Shown: piece after piece, positions 16,786-26,252 of the stretch
How positions within the stretch are numbered: the stretch's first letter is position 1
Layout of the letters: every line of letters starts with the position of its first letter
From: Thermoplasmata archaeon
GTDB taxonomy: Archaea > Thermoplasmatota > E2 > DHVEG-1
NCBI GenBank assembly: GCA_020054495.1
Contig: JAHWGK010000024.1
Coordinates: 1 to 40,209, forward strand
Direction of reading: 5' to 3'
DNA: 40,209 nt
Translations under genes and position numbers: made by a program
The notes under the pieces: model-generated
Databases searched by the model: none
Told to the model about the DNA's origin: nothing
Seen by the model: the letters and a program-made list of their open reading frames with translations, nothing else

Positions 16786-16860
16786 TTAATGAATTTTGAT
16801 TTTATGAATTTCTTCTAAGTTTTCGCCTTCATCGAAAAAATCAAACAAAGTTTTTTGCAT
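16786..16860 (-). CDS. 24-residue ORF with an N-terminal PIP box (PCNA-binding motif)
   Basis: Read on the minus strand from ATG 16860: Met then QKTLFDFF, an exact match to the PCNA-interacting consensus Q-x-x-hydrophobic-x-x-aromatic-aromatic, then an acidic stretch DEGENLEEI and a basic end HKIKIH before TAA. GGTGATGAGG precedes the ATG; the GGTGAT part has a four-base spacer, similar to that before the gene at 15805. It starts 33 bases after the FKBP stop and is in the same frame, so it may be a coupled second cistron, or a former FKBP extension cut off by a stop. Coding status is unproven at this length. Confidence 0.45.
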   Translation of the reverse strand: MQKTLFDFFDEGENLEEIHKIKIH

Positions 16861-16893
16861 CCTCATCACCAAATGACCATATGTAAAATGAGG

Positions 16894-17343
16894 TTATATG
16901 TTTTTTGATTGTTCCATTATTACAGAAACAACAGTTACAGTAATTACTAAGCTCTTACCGGCTAAAGGATGATTAAAATCAACAGAAATATTTTCGCCTT
17001 TAATTTCCATAATTATTCCAACAAATTTCTTTTCCTCTGAGGAGTTTATAGAAACCTTTGAACCTACCTCTAAGCAAGCGTCAGAGCCAAACCCATCTTT
17101 AGGTAAATCAATTACAAGATTCTCAATACGAGGTCCAAATGCTTCCGTTGATTCAAGCGTCATCGTCTTTGATTCTCCTAATTTCATATCTATTAGAGCA
17201 TTTTCTATTGATTTTGGGAGGATTCCTTCACCAACAGTTACTTCCAGAGGTTTTTCTTCCTCTGTTTTTAAAACGATTTCACCAGTTTTTAATTTTGCTT
17301 CAAACAATATATTAACTTTATACCCTTCTTTTACAATGGTCAT
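16894..17343 (-). CDS. FKBP-type peptidyl-prolyl cis-trans isomerase (SlyD-like)
   Basis: 149 residues from ATG 17343, chosen over the upstream ATG 17388 because GAAGGCG lies just before it and the family begins with an M-x-I-V-K-E-G-x-K-V-like strand. It shows YKVNILFEAKLKTGE, EVTVGEGILPKSIENALIDM, ESTEAFGPR and the C-terminal VDFNHPLAGKSLVITVTVV, the standard SlyD/FKBP pattern with an insert-in-flap region. It catalyses proline isomerisation and acts as a chaperone in the cytoplasm. A 24-residue ORF with a PIP box follows on the same strand. Confidence 0.93.
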   Translation of the reverse strand: MTIVKEGYKVNILFEAKLKTGEIVLKTEEEKPLEVTVGEGILPKSIENALIDMKLGESKTMTLESTEAFGPRIENLVIDLPKDGFGSDACLEVGSKVSINSSEEKKFVGIIMEIKGENISVDFNHPLAGKSLVITVTVVSVIMEQSKNI

Positions 17344-17388
17344 TGTTTCGCCTTCTTTTAGTTTCCACCAATAAAAAAAGAAACACAT

Positions 17389-18170
17389 AATTCTAATAGT
17401 GCATCCATTTCAGTTGTGGGCTATATTGGTCTATTATCCATTCGTATTTAAATATTGTTACTTCTCTTTGGCTTAACTATAAGAATTTCACTATTTACAG
17501 AGTTAATTGGCATTTCACATGTATCTTAAGTTTCCATTAATATTTCATTGGTCTAATAGGCTGTCTGAAAAACTCATAATTATACTATAATGTTAAGATT
17601 TTTTCCAAAGTCCTAAACAAATTTGGAAATAATTCAAATAACCTATATTTCAATAGGCTTCGATCATGGTTTGTTGGCACATTTCCATTTTCATCTGTCT
17701 TTATTAACCACAGATCTCGATATTGAAACATTTTAGATTGGTCAGAGCCTGTTAATATATATCCTCCATCAGTGGTTTGTTGAACAGAAGATCCAACATC
17801 ATGTTTTTTATCGCCAAATGTTTTCATCCATTTATCACCATTTGTACGAGGATTACATCGTTTTCTTTATTAATTGAAGTAACTTTTAATTGTCATACAA
17901 CTGGTATAGCAGTAGCAATCAACAGCGTGCATACAAAAATACCTAATATTTTCTTTATTTCTTTTCTCCCTCAGTCATATTTTACAACAGTTAATTAAAT
18001 ATAAATTTTTTATTTAGAAAAGCTAGTTAAGTATCGGGAGAAATATCAGGCGGATTTGGTTACAATAATATAACTATAATTTAAGTTATTTTTAATTGTA
18101 GTATAAATTTGGAAAACGAAGTTTTTTATAGATGCAAAATATTAACATCCGTTAATAAGGGGGTTAAGAA
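17389..18170. other. Region between FKBP and M14 peptidase genes
   Basis: No intact gene. The left part (17389-17584) is AT-rich and holds GGCTGTCTGAAAAACT at 17559-17574, which looks like an insertion-sequence end but has no partner in view. 17585-17958 is the decayed exported gene. 17999-18170 is AT-rich, ends in AAGGGGG seven bases before the GTG of the M14 gene, and presumably carries that gene's promoter. Confidence 0.5.
17585..17958 (-). pseudogene. Decayed exported repeat protein (signal peptide, broken repeat, C-terminal tail)
   Basis: Reading the minus strand from 17958: a signal peptide KKILGIFVCTLLIATAIPVV preceded by a GGGAG ribosome site, but with ATA where ATG is expected, and ending in TGA. 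In another frame, NGDKWMKTFGDKKHDVGSS, QQTTDGGYILTGS and DLWLIKTDENGNV form one copy of the beta-propeller-like repeat usually found many times in archaeal secreted proteins. It then runs straight into a leucine/phenylalanine-rich tail (FELFPNLFRTLEKILTL) before the stop. The remains show both ends of an exported gene with most of the middle lost. Confidence 0.7.
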
Positions 18171-20186
18171 GTGAGAAAAAGAATTTTTTATATAATGATA
18201 GGAACAATTTTGTTGTTATTAACTATGAGCTTTAGCCAAGCTCTTGGATATTCTGACGAATATAGAAAAACAAATCCAATTATTGATTTAATTGAAGAAA
18301 AAAGCGGAGCTCCGTTAGCTCCAAATTGGTACAATAAACCAGCAAATTATGCACAACTTGTTAGTTGGTATCAAACATTGGAATCTAATTATCCAGATTA
18401 TATAGAAATTTTCAAAGCAAATGAATTGTATGAAACAGGAACAGTTTCAGGTGGTTACGATCTTTATTATGTGAGAATTACTAATGAAAACCTTGGATTA
18501 CATAAACCAGAGGTTCTTTTTTTAGGTGGTCCTCATGGTGATGAAACTGTTGGAACAGTTGGGCTTTTTTGGTTCACAGATTGGCTTATGAGAATGGCTT
18601 TTACTGATGAAGCCAATGAAGAGTTTTCACAAGATTATTTACAGTGGATTGTTGACAATAGAGAAATATACATTGAAGTTTCTCATAACCCATATGGTTT
18701 TGATTATGGTCCGCAGAGATATGATAATCATGGTTGGGATCTTAACCGTGAAGCAGACTATGATGGTCCAGGGAGTCCAACTGGTGGTATTTGGGGCAGT
18801 GTCCCTGGCCAAACACTTAGAGAATTTATTAATCATCATTTAATTCGTATTGGATGTGATTTTCATGGTGGAGTTCGATTGCTTATCTATCCATGGGCAG
18901 ATACTCATTCTACTGTTCAAGGTGTAAGCCCGATCAGTGGACGATCTTATAATCATGCTCCTCCTGATTTTTATTTCTACGATGTTAATGGATTAAGAGT
19001 TGGTGACTTTATGGGAGATTATGGTGGAGATCTTTATTCAGAAAATATTGGCCCGATTCGTGATTTACTCTATTATTCAATAAAAGGTGGATTAGCTCCT
19101 TGGGCATATGGAGCAGATGTTGAAAAAAACCCAGCTGAAGATCCTTATGTTCAGGATGAAATTTTTGGTAATTATCCTGGCGCCGGAGTTTTATGGTGGT
19201 CCCCTGAGATGTCAATTACAAAAAATCCATCTGAATCTTCCTTTGGAAATGATACTATTCACAGATATGGTGCTGAGGTTAGACGTTTTGTATTACATCA
19301 GACAGACCTTGCCCAACCATACATTCGATGGCAAGCTGGCACAGTTGAAAATGATATTGAAGTTGTACCTGGTACATCTGTCTCTTTTAATTGGCAGGTT
19401 AATGGTAGCTTAGTTGTTGATCATACGTATATCCAATGGGGGACAGATCCTGATCCAATTAATAATCCTGATTATCAAACAGTAGATTATGATAACCACA
19501 CTGGTGAATATTTTGGTGGAACTGGTTGGGACGATGCTGAAAGCGGTTCAACAAATGGAGTAACTTATACTGAAAATATATTACTTACTTCGCCTGGAGA
19601 TTATTATTTTGTAGCAAACGCTCAAGTTGATCAGGTTTATTCAAATGTACTTGAACCTGATGTTTATGGTGATAAACCATATCTTCGTCTTGTAAAAGAA
19701 AGAACAAATGATACTTATTATGAATTGCTGGAAGGTTCTGATGGAACTGAGGAAATATTTGGTCAGACTTGGTGGTACTCACCGATTATCCATATTTCTG
19801 TTACTAATGATCCACCAGATAAACCCCGTGAACCTGTTGGCCCTACAAGTGGAACACCTGATATAGAATATACATTTTCTTCAAAAACATCTGATGAAAA
19901 TGATGATGATGTTTATTATAAATGGGATTGGGACGATGAGACAGTTACTGATTGGGAAGGACCTTATGCATCTGATGAATATATTGAGTCAAAGCATATT
20001 TGGAACGAACAAGGCACTTATCAAGTAAAAGTAAAAGCAAAGGATGTTCATGGAGCTGAAAGTGATTGGTCTGACCCACTAGCAGTTACCATACCAAGAA
20101 ACAAGATGATTTCTCAGTCGGTGATACAGATTTTATTGGAAAAAATTCAATTTTTATTCCCAATTTTATGGAATATATTAAGTTAA
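18171..20186 (+). CDS. Secreted zinc carboxypeptidase (peptidase M14) with PKD domain and C-terminal tail
   Basis: 671 residues from GTG 18171, which follows AAGGGGG by seven bases. Signal peptide at about 1-25. The M14 domain keeps zinc ligands His122 and Glu125 (GGPHGDETVG) and His232 (CDFHGGVRL), substrate Arg193 (WDLNREAD) and a candidate catalytic Glu346 (WWSPEMS). A beta-domain covers about 390-540, then one PKD domain at about 545-640 (WDWDDETVTDW, HIWNEQGTYQVKVKAKDVHG). The last 30 residues (ILLEKIQFLFPILWNILS) are an amphipathic tail shared with other exported proteins here. It removes C-terminal residues from extracellular peptides. It is followed 74 bases later by a papain-like peptidase. 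Confidence 0.92.
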   Translation: MRKRIFYIMIGTILLLLTMSFSQALGYSDEYRKTNPIIDLIEEKSGAPLAPNWYNKPANYAQLVSWYQTLESNYPDYIEIFKANELYETGTVSGGYDLYYVRITNENLGLHKPEVLFLGGPHGDETVGTVGLFWFTDWLMRMAFTDEANEEFSQDYLQWIVDNREIYIEVSHNPYGFDYGPQRYDNHGWDLNREADYDGPGSPTGGIWGSVPGQTLREFINHHLIRIGCDFHGGVRLLIYPWADTHSTVQGVSPISGRSYNHAPPDFYFYDVNGLRVGDFMGDYGGDLYSENIGPIRDLLYYSIKGGLAPWAYGADVEKNPAEDPYVQDEIFGNYPGAGVLWWSPEMSITKNPSESSFGNDTIHRYGAEVRRFVLHQTDLAQPYIRWQAGTVENDIEVVPGTSVSFNWQVNGSLVVDHTYIQWGTDPDPINNPDYQTVDYDNHTGEYFGGTGWDDAESGSTNGVTYTENILLTSPGDYYFVANAQVDQVYSNVLEPDVYGDKPYLRLVKERTNDTYYELLEGSDGTEEIFGQTWWYSPIIHISVTNDPPDKPREPVGPTSGTPDIEYTFSSKTSDENDDDVYYKWDWDDETVTDWEGPYASDEYIESKHIWNEQGTYQVKVKAKDVHGAESDWSDPLAVTIPRNKMISQSVIQILLEKIQFLFPILWNILS

Positions 20187-20260
20187 TTATTAGAAATAAT
20201 AATATATACTGTGGGAAACTATAATAAATGTTAACTAAAAAATAATATGGGGGCAAAAAT

Positions 20261-21364
20261 ATGAAAAGATTTGTAACTTTTCTTATTCCAATACTTTTAA
20301 TTATACCTGTTATTAGTATCAGTGCTCAAAAGTTAGATTATGAATTAGAAAAATGTAATTCGCCTTCTTATTTTAGTTGGAAAGATATCGATGGAATTGA
20401 CTATACTACACCAATTAAAGATCAATCACCAGCACCAACCTGTGAAGCTTATGCACTTTGTGCATCTCTTGAAACGATTATGCAATACCAAATAGGAGAG
20501 TTATATGGCCCTGATTTATCTGAGAGTCATCTATATTTTTATCCTGGTGGAACAATTGAACAAGGTTATGTTAACATTATTGACGCTGCGGATTATCTAG
20601 TAGAATATGGAGTTCCTGATGAAGGATGTTTTCCTGACCCTCATAGAAATTTTGATTATCCTTTTGAAAGCCTTGAAGGCTGGGAGAATAGAACTGTTAA
20701 AATTACTGAGTGGGGATGGATAGATAAAGAAAATGTTGAAACTATGAAAAGTGCATTGATAAATTATGGGCCACTCATAATTTGCTTTCGATTTCCTCAA
20801 GATTTTTATAGCTATAGCGGAGGTGTCTATAGACCTTCAGGTGGCGACTATGTTGGTGGACATGTTGTAACAATTGTTGGTTATGATGATAGTAAGGAAT
20901 GCTGGATAGTAAAAAACAGTTGGGGGACAAAATGGGGAGAAGATGGCTGGTTTAATTTGGCATATGATGCAAATATGTTTGCAGAATGGTATGGACCGGA
21001 TACCGGTGTTATGTATATCGATGGGGTTTATGGAAATCTTCAGCCAGACGTTCCAAAAATTTCAATTGAAAAACCAACGATCAAGCACACATATTTTTTT
21101 GGCATTGAATTGCCAATTATTTTAAGATTTCTTAACATACAAGCCGCTGCTCCACGAATAATCGGAAGGCTGTATGTAAAGATACAAGCAGAAAACACAA
21201 ATAATGTCGAGTTTTATGTTGATAATGAACTTAAATTTACCGATGATGAAGCACCATTTGAATGGAGATTAAAAACCTCGTCTGGTTTACATACTATTGA
21301 AGTTTTGGCCTATAATAATGTGAATATATCAAAAGATATTGTTGATGTTTTTGTTTTCATATAG
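20261..21364 (+). CDS. Secreted papain-family cysteine peptidase (C1A) with C-terminal Ig-like domain
   Basis: 367 residues; signal peptide at about 1-22. The oxyanion Gln55 and nucleophile Cys61 are in PIKDQSPAPTCEAYALCASL, His201 in GGHVVTIVGYDD and Asn219 in WIVKNSWGTKWGEDGW, so all catalytic residues are present. There is no inhibitory propeptide between signal and mature domain, unlike most C1A enzymes. From about residue 265 a beta-domain contains VEFYVDNELKFTDDEAPFEW and GLHTIEVLAYN, which is closely repeated at the C-terminus of the caspase-like protein at 29515. A GGGGG ribosome site lies seven bases before the ATG. It probably acts with the upstream M14 enzyme. Confidence 0.93.
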   Translation: MKRFVTFLIPILLIIPVISISAQKLDYELEKCNSPSYFSWKDIDGIDYTTPIKDQSPAPTCEAYALCASLETIMQYQIGELYGPDLSESHLYFYPGGTIEQGYVNIIDAADYLVEYGVPDEGCFPDPHRNFDYPFESLEGWENRTVKITEWGWIDKENVETMKSALINYGPLIICFRFPQDFYSYSGGVYRPSGGDYVGGHVVTIVGYDDSKECWIVKNSWGTKWGEDGWFNLAYDANMFAEWYGPDTGVMYIDGVYGNLQPDVPKISIEKPTIKHTYFFGIELPIILRFLNIQAAAPRIIGRLYVKIQAENTNNVEFYVDNELKFTDDEAPFEWRLKTSSGLHTIEVLAYNNVNISKDIVDVFVFI

Positions 21365-21405
21365 TATTAGAAATGGACATAATTTCTCATTTAAAAAAAA
21401 TATTA

Positions 21406-22737
21406 CTAGTTAAAACCTGTTTCAAAAAGCTCATTTATGTTAAAATAATGCAATTTTGTTTTATGAGAATGACTTTCTGAATCTGCAAAAGAAATAACAA
21501 AATCACCTGTCTCTGGGCATACTGACCACTGATGAAAATCACAAAAAATACTGTTTTTGTTAATGCTAACAAAAACAAATAAAAACAAATCTGTTTCTCC
21601 AGTGTAAACTTTCCTTAAGAGGGAAATACTGGAATTTAAATTGATATCGCCCCAATTTTTCTCTATTTCCAGACTCATAGATTTATATTTCCTCCAAAGT
21701 AGAAAAAAGGAATCACCAATAAAAAGTCGTAAAAAACCAATTATCCCACTAGGGGAATAACGACTTCTCTGTGTGGATGCCATTGTTGGATCAATGAAAA
21801 AATTTGTACGTCTCACAACGTTTTTAATTTCCCAGAACGGATTTTTTCCCTCAATTGAATTATTCCAAGTGCCAACATATGTATGGTTCGCAGTTGTTTC
21901 AACAGCGTATCCAACACGTGTTTTTGCATCAGATACTATAAAGTTCCAACCAAGTGTTTTGTTTGAAGTCAAAATATCAATTGCATCATTTATATCATTA
22001 GCAGAATCCAAAATTTTTTGAACCCTAAACTGAGCAGGAATGCCTTTTAGTGTTTGATCAGAACTCCAGCAAACTTGAATGCCAACAGAAACCTGTTCTT
22101 CATTGATTCCTTCATAGAAGTTTATCCATCCTGCTACACTAGGGGCTATTGACTTTAAACCATCATCAGGTTTACGAACAATTAAAACAGAGTTTTCCTG
22201 AACATATTTACCAGTAACTGGATCTTTTTTAATTAACGAAAAATCAAGACTACGTATATGATAAAGTCTGTTATCTTCTGTAGCATCTGACCATGCAGCA
22301 TAACTAAAACACTGCATGTCCATATAAAGAATAGTCATATATGAAACCGCTAAATCTTCAATTGAAATATCTGCACCATCAGCAATACCTTGCAGTTCCT
22401 CAAGGTAACAAGAAGGGATATATTGTTTTGTAATGTTCCAAATATCAAGAAAAGTGTAATAGGAAGACACCTTTTCTGCATGGTCAATAAACGCACGTAC
22501 GTTCTCCTGGACTTCATCCTTTAAAAGATAACCATGTTGATATCCCAGCTCATAATAAGAACCATTTATAAATAGAACTTTGACTCCATCATACACCTCG
22601 AGATGCCCGCCATCCAATAAAGATGAAACATCAGATTTCTCACTAAATCTTTGACTTTTTACAGACAAACTCTGGCTATAGCTTGAAAACATCAAAAAAA
22701 CAATAGCACAAGCCAAGATTTTTTTAATTAATTTCAT
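21406..22737 (-). CDS. Exported Ntn-hydrolase of the C45/acyltransferase-like group
   Basis: 443 residues with signal peptide at about 1-24. YYELGYQHGYLLKDEVQEN near residue 61-79 is the typical N-terminal G-x-Q-x-G region of C45/phospholipase-B-like proteins. MDMQCFSYAAWSDATEDNRLYHIRSLDF places the expected autocatalytic Cys at 143, followed by the conserved R-x-x-D-F. NFIVSDAKTRVGYAVETT is also a family pattern. These enzymes self-cleave before the Cys and hydrolyse amide bonds in peptides or acyl amides; the substrate here is unknown. It lies among exported peptidases and is transcribed convergently with the papain-like gene. Confidence 0.8.
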   Translation of the reverse strand: MKLIKKILACAIVFLMFSSYSQSLSVKSQRFSEKSDVSSLLDGGHLEVYDGVKVLFINGSYYELGYQHGYLLKDEVQENVRAFIDHAEKVSSYYTFLDIWNITKQYIPSCYLEELQGIADGADISIEDLAVSYMTILYMDMQCFSYAAWSDATEDNRLYHIRSLDFSLIKKDPVTGKYVQENSVLIVRKPDDGLKSIAPSVAGWINFYEGINEEQVSVGIQVCWSSDQTLKGIPAQFRVQKILDSANDINDAIDILTSNKTLGWNFIVSDAKTRVGYAVETTANHTYVGTWNNSIEGKNPFWEIKNVVRRTNFFIDPTMASTQRSRYSPSGIIGFLRLFIGDSFFLLWRKYKSMSLEIEKNWGDINLNSSISLLRKVYTGETDLFLFVFVSINKNSIFCDFHQWSVCPETGDFVISFADSESHSHKTKLHYFNINELFETGFN

Positions 22738-22898
22738 TTTTGAAATGCCACCACCTTAATATAGTTTAAAGTGACTATAAATGTTTGTTTTATTATATAA
22801 AATCAATTAGAAAAATAGCTATAATATGACATAAAATCAAAGAATTTTTGTTCTGATTTCAATTTCAACAAAACTAAAAAAGGCGATTTTTTGTTAAT

Positions 22899-23405
22899 TT
22901 AAACAGCAAGAATTTTATTGAAAACTGGTAAACCTAGTAAGCGTGACAATAATGAAAATCTTTCAAGAAGCTGAAACAATAATGGTTTAATCATATGCCT
23001 ACTTTTCTCTGCCATATAAACCCACGCAGCCCAGGCAATCATCCACTGGCCAGATTCATTTTTTAGCATGATCTCTAGTAAATAAGAACCTGCATACCAT
23101 GTATGCGATGCACATATGTCTTCACCAGGACTATAAGGGCCAATCCACCCTGTGTCAGTTCCATCTCCCCAACTAAAGGAAGCATAAAGCCCCCCTGCTT
23201 CGAGATCTGCTGTCCCATGAATACAGTATGTATATTCAACACCTGCTTTTCCTTCTAGCGGTCCATCTACCCATGGCTCGACATTTTGATTCTTAAATTT
23301 CATCCAAATTGAATCACTCTCATTATTTCCACTAACAATGGATGTACTTGATAAAATTGTTAATAATAAACTTAGAATTATACCAATAACTAATAATTTC
23401 TTCAT
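22899..23405 (-). CDS. Small exported PKD-like domain protein with C-terminal tail
   Basis: 168 residues: signal peptide (about 1-26), one PKD-like beta-domain (VEPWVDGPLEGKAGVEYTYC, SFSWGDGTDTGWIGPY, SHTWYAGSYLLEIM) and a basic/leucine-rich C-terminal helix ending in LLGLPVFNKILAV. The tail resembles those of the M14 enzyme and the chimeric protein at 27646. There is no enzymatic domain, so it may be a cell-surface adaptor or a remnant of a longer protein. AGAGGTG precedes the ATG. It lies between a C45-like and a C25 peptidase gene on the same strand. Confidence 0.75.
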   Translation of the reverse strand: MKKLLVIGIILSLLLTILSSTSIVSGNNESDSIWMKFKNQNVEPWVDGPLEGKAGVEYTYCIHGTADLEAGGLYASFSWGDGTDTGWIGPYSPGEDICASHTWYAGSYLLEIMLKNESGQWMIAWAAWVYMAEKSRHMIKPLLFQLLERFSLLSRLLGLPVFNKILAV

Positions 23406-23555
23406 ATTTTCACCTCTTCCTGTTTTTCATAACACAATAATACATTATTTTTATCTTATTATATAAAATATTTATGGTATAAACATCCTGCAATGCATAA
23501 AAATCTCAATAAAGAAAAATAAAAGAAAAAAAAGAGAGTTATCAATGGAAAAAAC

Positions 23556-26105
23556 TTATTGATATCCACCGATTTTTAGACTCGGATCACCTAATAGTTG
23601 CCATTGCTGAACTGTTTTTTCATCAATTCCATCCCATCCATAGTCATTTCGCCAATAGTCAAGTTCAAATGTCTTATGATGGGTTATATAGCTAGCTATT
23701 GCCTGACTATATGCCATGCCTAAAAACTTCTGATCTTCTTCTCCATATTGTCTGAAAAACTCGGTGTTTATCCACCCATCTCCAGTTCCAATTGTACACA
23801 CATCGCCTTCTGATCCCCATCCGAATCCTGTATTGCCCATTGTTGCAATAGCACCAGTGTTAGGCATTTTTACCATATACCAGCCCCAACATTCAGAAAT
23901 TGGAGTTCCATAGGTAAACATATAGTTTTGTGTGTATCGGTTCATAATTGCAGGAAGCAAAGATACGCTGAACATGCTGTTATGACAGCCACCAACGCAA
24001 ACTACAGGGAGCTTATCGGTATTTGTTAATTTTTTCATTGGAAAGAGTGGAAAATTAAAAAATGGGAAGTATGGTGATATCATTGTAACCAAGAGTCCAG
24101 CTACTTGGCCATGAACTCTATTTCCAGGTATGCCTGGATAGTGATCTCCCCACCATCCCGGGCTTCCATGCCCCGAGAAATAGGCAAGGCCGTATCCTTT
24201 GCTAAACTCTTCAATTACATCTGCTTGATCAACCCATTTACCATTTGAGGTGAAAACACTGTTTGTATCCCAATCACTGGGCATATAAACTAGGGCTCCT
24301 CCTCTTCCACGTAGAATTTTTTCACCAACAATCCATTCTCCTTCATAGTATGTTTCTGTGTCTTCAAGGTTTACTGTAAATATTGTTGTTCCTTGGTCAT
24401 TTTTTATCCATACTGCTATGTCAGTTAGATTGCCATAGGGTTTTGGATCATAGGATTTACCTCGTATTGTAAGAACTTCATCTAAATATGAGATGTTTGC
24501 ATACCAGTAAAGGTCATTGCAGTATGCTTCTCCACCAGTTGGTATATAGGTATAGTCTGTATTGCCCAGTGTGTTACCATTTGATATAGTCATGATTTCT
24601 GCAATAGGTGGTGCAGGGTAACCGTTTTCTAGTTCGGGTTTAAGATGATCATCATGGTTGAAGGTTATGTCTGTTTCAACTGTTTTATCAAGAGTAATTT
24701 GAATTTCATCAATTGGTCCAGTTTCTTCTTCTGGATTTGAGCTTTGTGCATAAATGGTGTATTCTCCATCTGGTAGACCCTTGGTGTCCCATTGTATATT
24801 CCAATCTTCTTGATCAAGGAATCCGTCTCCAGATATCGCTATTATTCTTTTGAACCAGCTTGGGTCAACTAGTTGTGTTTCATATTTGATAATTTTATTA
24901 ATTACGTCTTTTGCTTCCTGGTTGTTTCTAACTGCAAGTCTTCCAAATGCTACATCGGGATATAGATCAAGTTCATCTCTAAGCTCGTCACCTGACCATT
25001 CAGCAAATATACCGTTTCCATTTGAATCCCAATCATCAAACGTATCATTTAAGCCAGTTTCCTCATTGTATTTGTAGATATCTGCATAGTAAAGATCAGA
25101 AATATAGCCAGGTTCTCCACTGGTAAAATTATAAGTTGGAGCACCATCCCATTGAAAATTAGAATATCTCACGGGGAGATGCCAGCCTGATGATCCATGG
25201 TTTTGATCATCCTTAGCTGGGGCATAAATTAATGATTTTAAACCGCCGAAAAGTAATACATATGTTATTCCCCAATTCAAACCATCGGGGTCAATAGCGT
25301 CATGGATGAATAATTTGATTTCTTCAGGATCATCACGACCAGAGTATTCACTATAAATTTCCTCAGTAGTTTTAAGTATAGTTTTTACTGGTGGGTCTAA
25401 ATTATTTTTATGTTCAACCAGTTCTTGAAGTTCAGTTGAGAATTTCGATGGACTGATGATTACGAGATCATATGTGCTCATCTGCGGGAAATAATTGAAA
25501 TCTAGTTTTTCATAGGTTATTTTTACATCAACTGTTTCAGCAATGATTATTTTTCCTGTTACAGGTTTATACCGCAAGGGGAAAATATTTACAGTAAGGT
25601 GTGTAACACGTTCTGCTTCACCATTCAATCCACAGCCTATATGAACGCTATACCAATCATGTGGGTATAATTCATCGCTATTATAGACCGTCTGATCCTT
25701 TTTAGATTGAATGATAGAATCAGGTCGTGGGGTTAGTGGTAATGGTGCAGATGAGGGTAAAATTTCTTTTGAAATATCTAGTTCTTGGATTCCTGATGGT
25801 TCTGCCTCAACCTTTATGTTGGATACTCCAAAGGGAAGCTCGAATGTTTTAAGCACTCTTGGAATCATTGGTTGCCCCGGGTTCATTAAATATAGTTCTT
25901 CATTTCCAAGGCTCACTTCAACGTAATTATAATCACTATCAACAATTTTTAGTGATGAGACATCAGTTTCTATTATCTCGCTTATGGTCATCTCAGTTGT
26001 GGTCTCTAAGTTTATATTATTCGTCTTTTTTATGTTTGTCGCTAGCGCCCCAAATCCACCTATAACTAATATTCCTACTACTAATATCGGTAGCAATTTC
26101 CTCAT
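23556..26105 (-). CDS. Secreted gingipain-like cysteine peptidase (C25), large form with pro-domain
   Basis: 849 residues. Signal peptide at about 1-23; N-terminal pro-domain to about 210 (LTVNIFPLRYKPVTGKIIIAE, a gingipain propeptide pattern). The C25 core starts at TYDLVIISPSKFSTELQELV. Catalytic His646 (YFSGHGSPGWW) and Cys707 (VVCVGGCHNS) are present. Compared with the second C25 gene in this window, about 190 extra residues are inserted between the RIIAISGDGF strand and the His-bearing region; they include PDGEYTIYAQSSNP and look like an Ig-like beta-domain. The protein ends exactly at GDPSLKIGGYQ, with no sorting or Ig domain after the catalytic fold. GGAGGT lies before the ATG. Confidence 0.92.
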   Translation of the reverse strand: MRKLLPILVVGILVIGGFGALATNIKKTNNINLETTTEMTISEIIETDVSSLKIVDSDYNYVEVSLGNEELYLMNPGQPMIPRVLKTFELPFGVSNIKVEAEPSGIQELDISKEILPSSAPLPLTPRPDSIIQSKKDQTVYNSDELYPHDWYSVHIGCGLNGEAERVTHLTVNIFPLRYKPVTGKIIIAETVDVKITYEKLDFNYFPQMSTYDLVIISPSKFSTELQELVEHKNNLDPPVKTILKTTEEIYSEYSGRDDPEEIKLFIHDAIDPDGLNWGITYVLLFGGLKSLIYAPAKDDQNHGSSGWHLPVRYSNFQWDGAPTYNFTSGEPGYISDLYYADIYKYNEETGLNDTFDDWDSNGNGIFAEWSGDELRDELDLYPDVAFGRLAVRNNQEAKDVINKIIKYETQLVDPSWFKRIIAISGDGFLDQEDWNIQWDTKGLPDGEYTIYAQSSNPEEETGPIDEIQITLDKTVETDITFNHDDHLKPELENGYPAPPIAEIMTISNGNTLGNTDYTYIPTGGEAYCNDLYWYANISYLDEVLTIRGKSYDPKPYGNLTDIAVWIKNDQGTTIFTVNLEDTETYYEGEWIVGEKILRGRGGALVYMPSDWDTNSVFTSNGKWVDQADVIEEFSKGYGLAYFSGHGSPGWWGDHYPGIPGNRVHGQVAGLLVTMISPYFPFFNFPLFPMKKLTNTDKLPVVCVGGCHNSMFSVSLLPAIMNRYTQNYMFTYGTPISECWGWYMVKMPNTGAIATMGNTGFGWGSEGDVCTIGTGDGWINTEFFRQYGEEDQKFLGMAYSQAIASYITHHKTFELDYWRNDYGWDGIDEKTVQQWQLLGDPSLKIGGYQ

Positions 26106-26252
26106 ATTTTATAACCTCCTTATTATAACTGTTATAGAATATTTAGTATTTAAATTCTCACGCTTAGAAGATTGAATTATATCTAAAACGAAATAAGTTT
26201 TACACTAATTTCATTATTTGTTGCTACCGGATACCAGCCCGTCCTATACTGC

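Noticed and set aside
17559-17574. GGCTGTCTGAAAAACT, resembling an insertion-sequence terminal repeat
   Set aside because: No matching inverted end, target duplication or transposase fragment is visible nearby.
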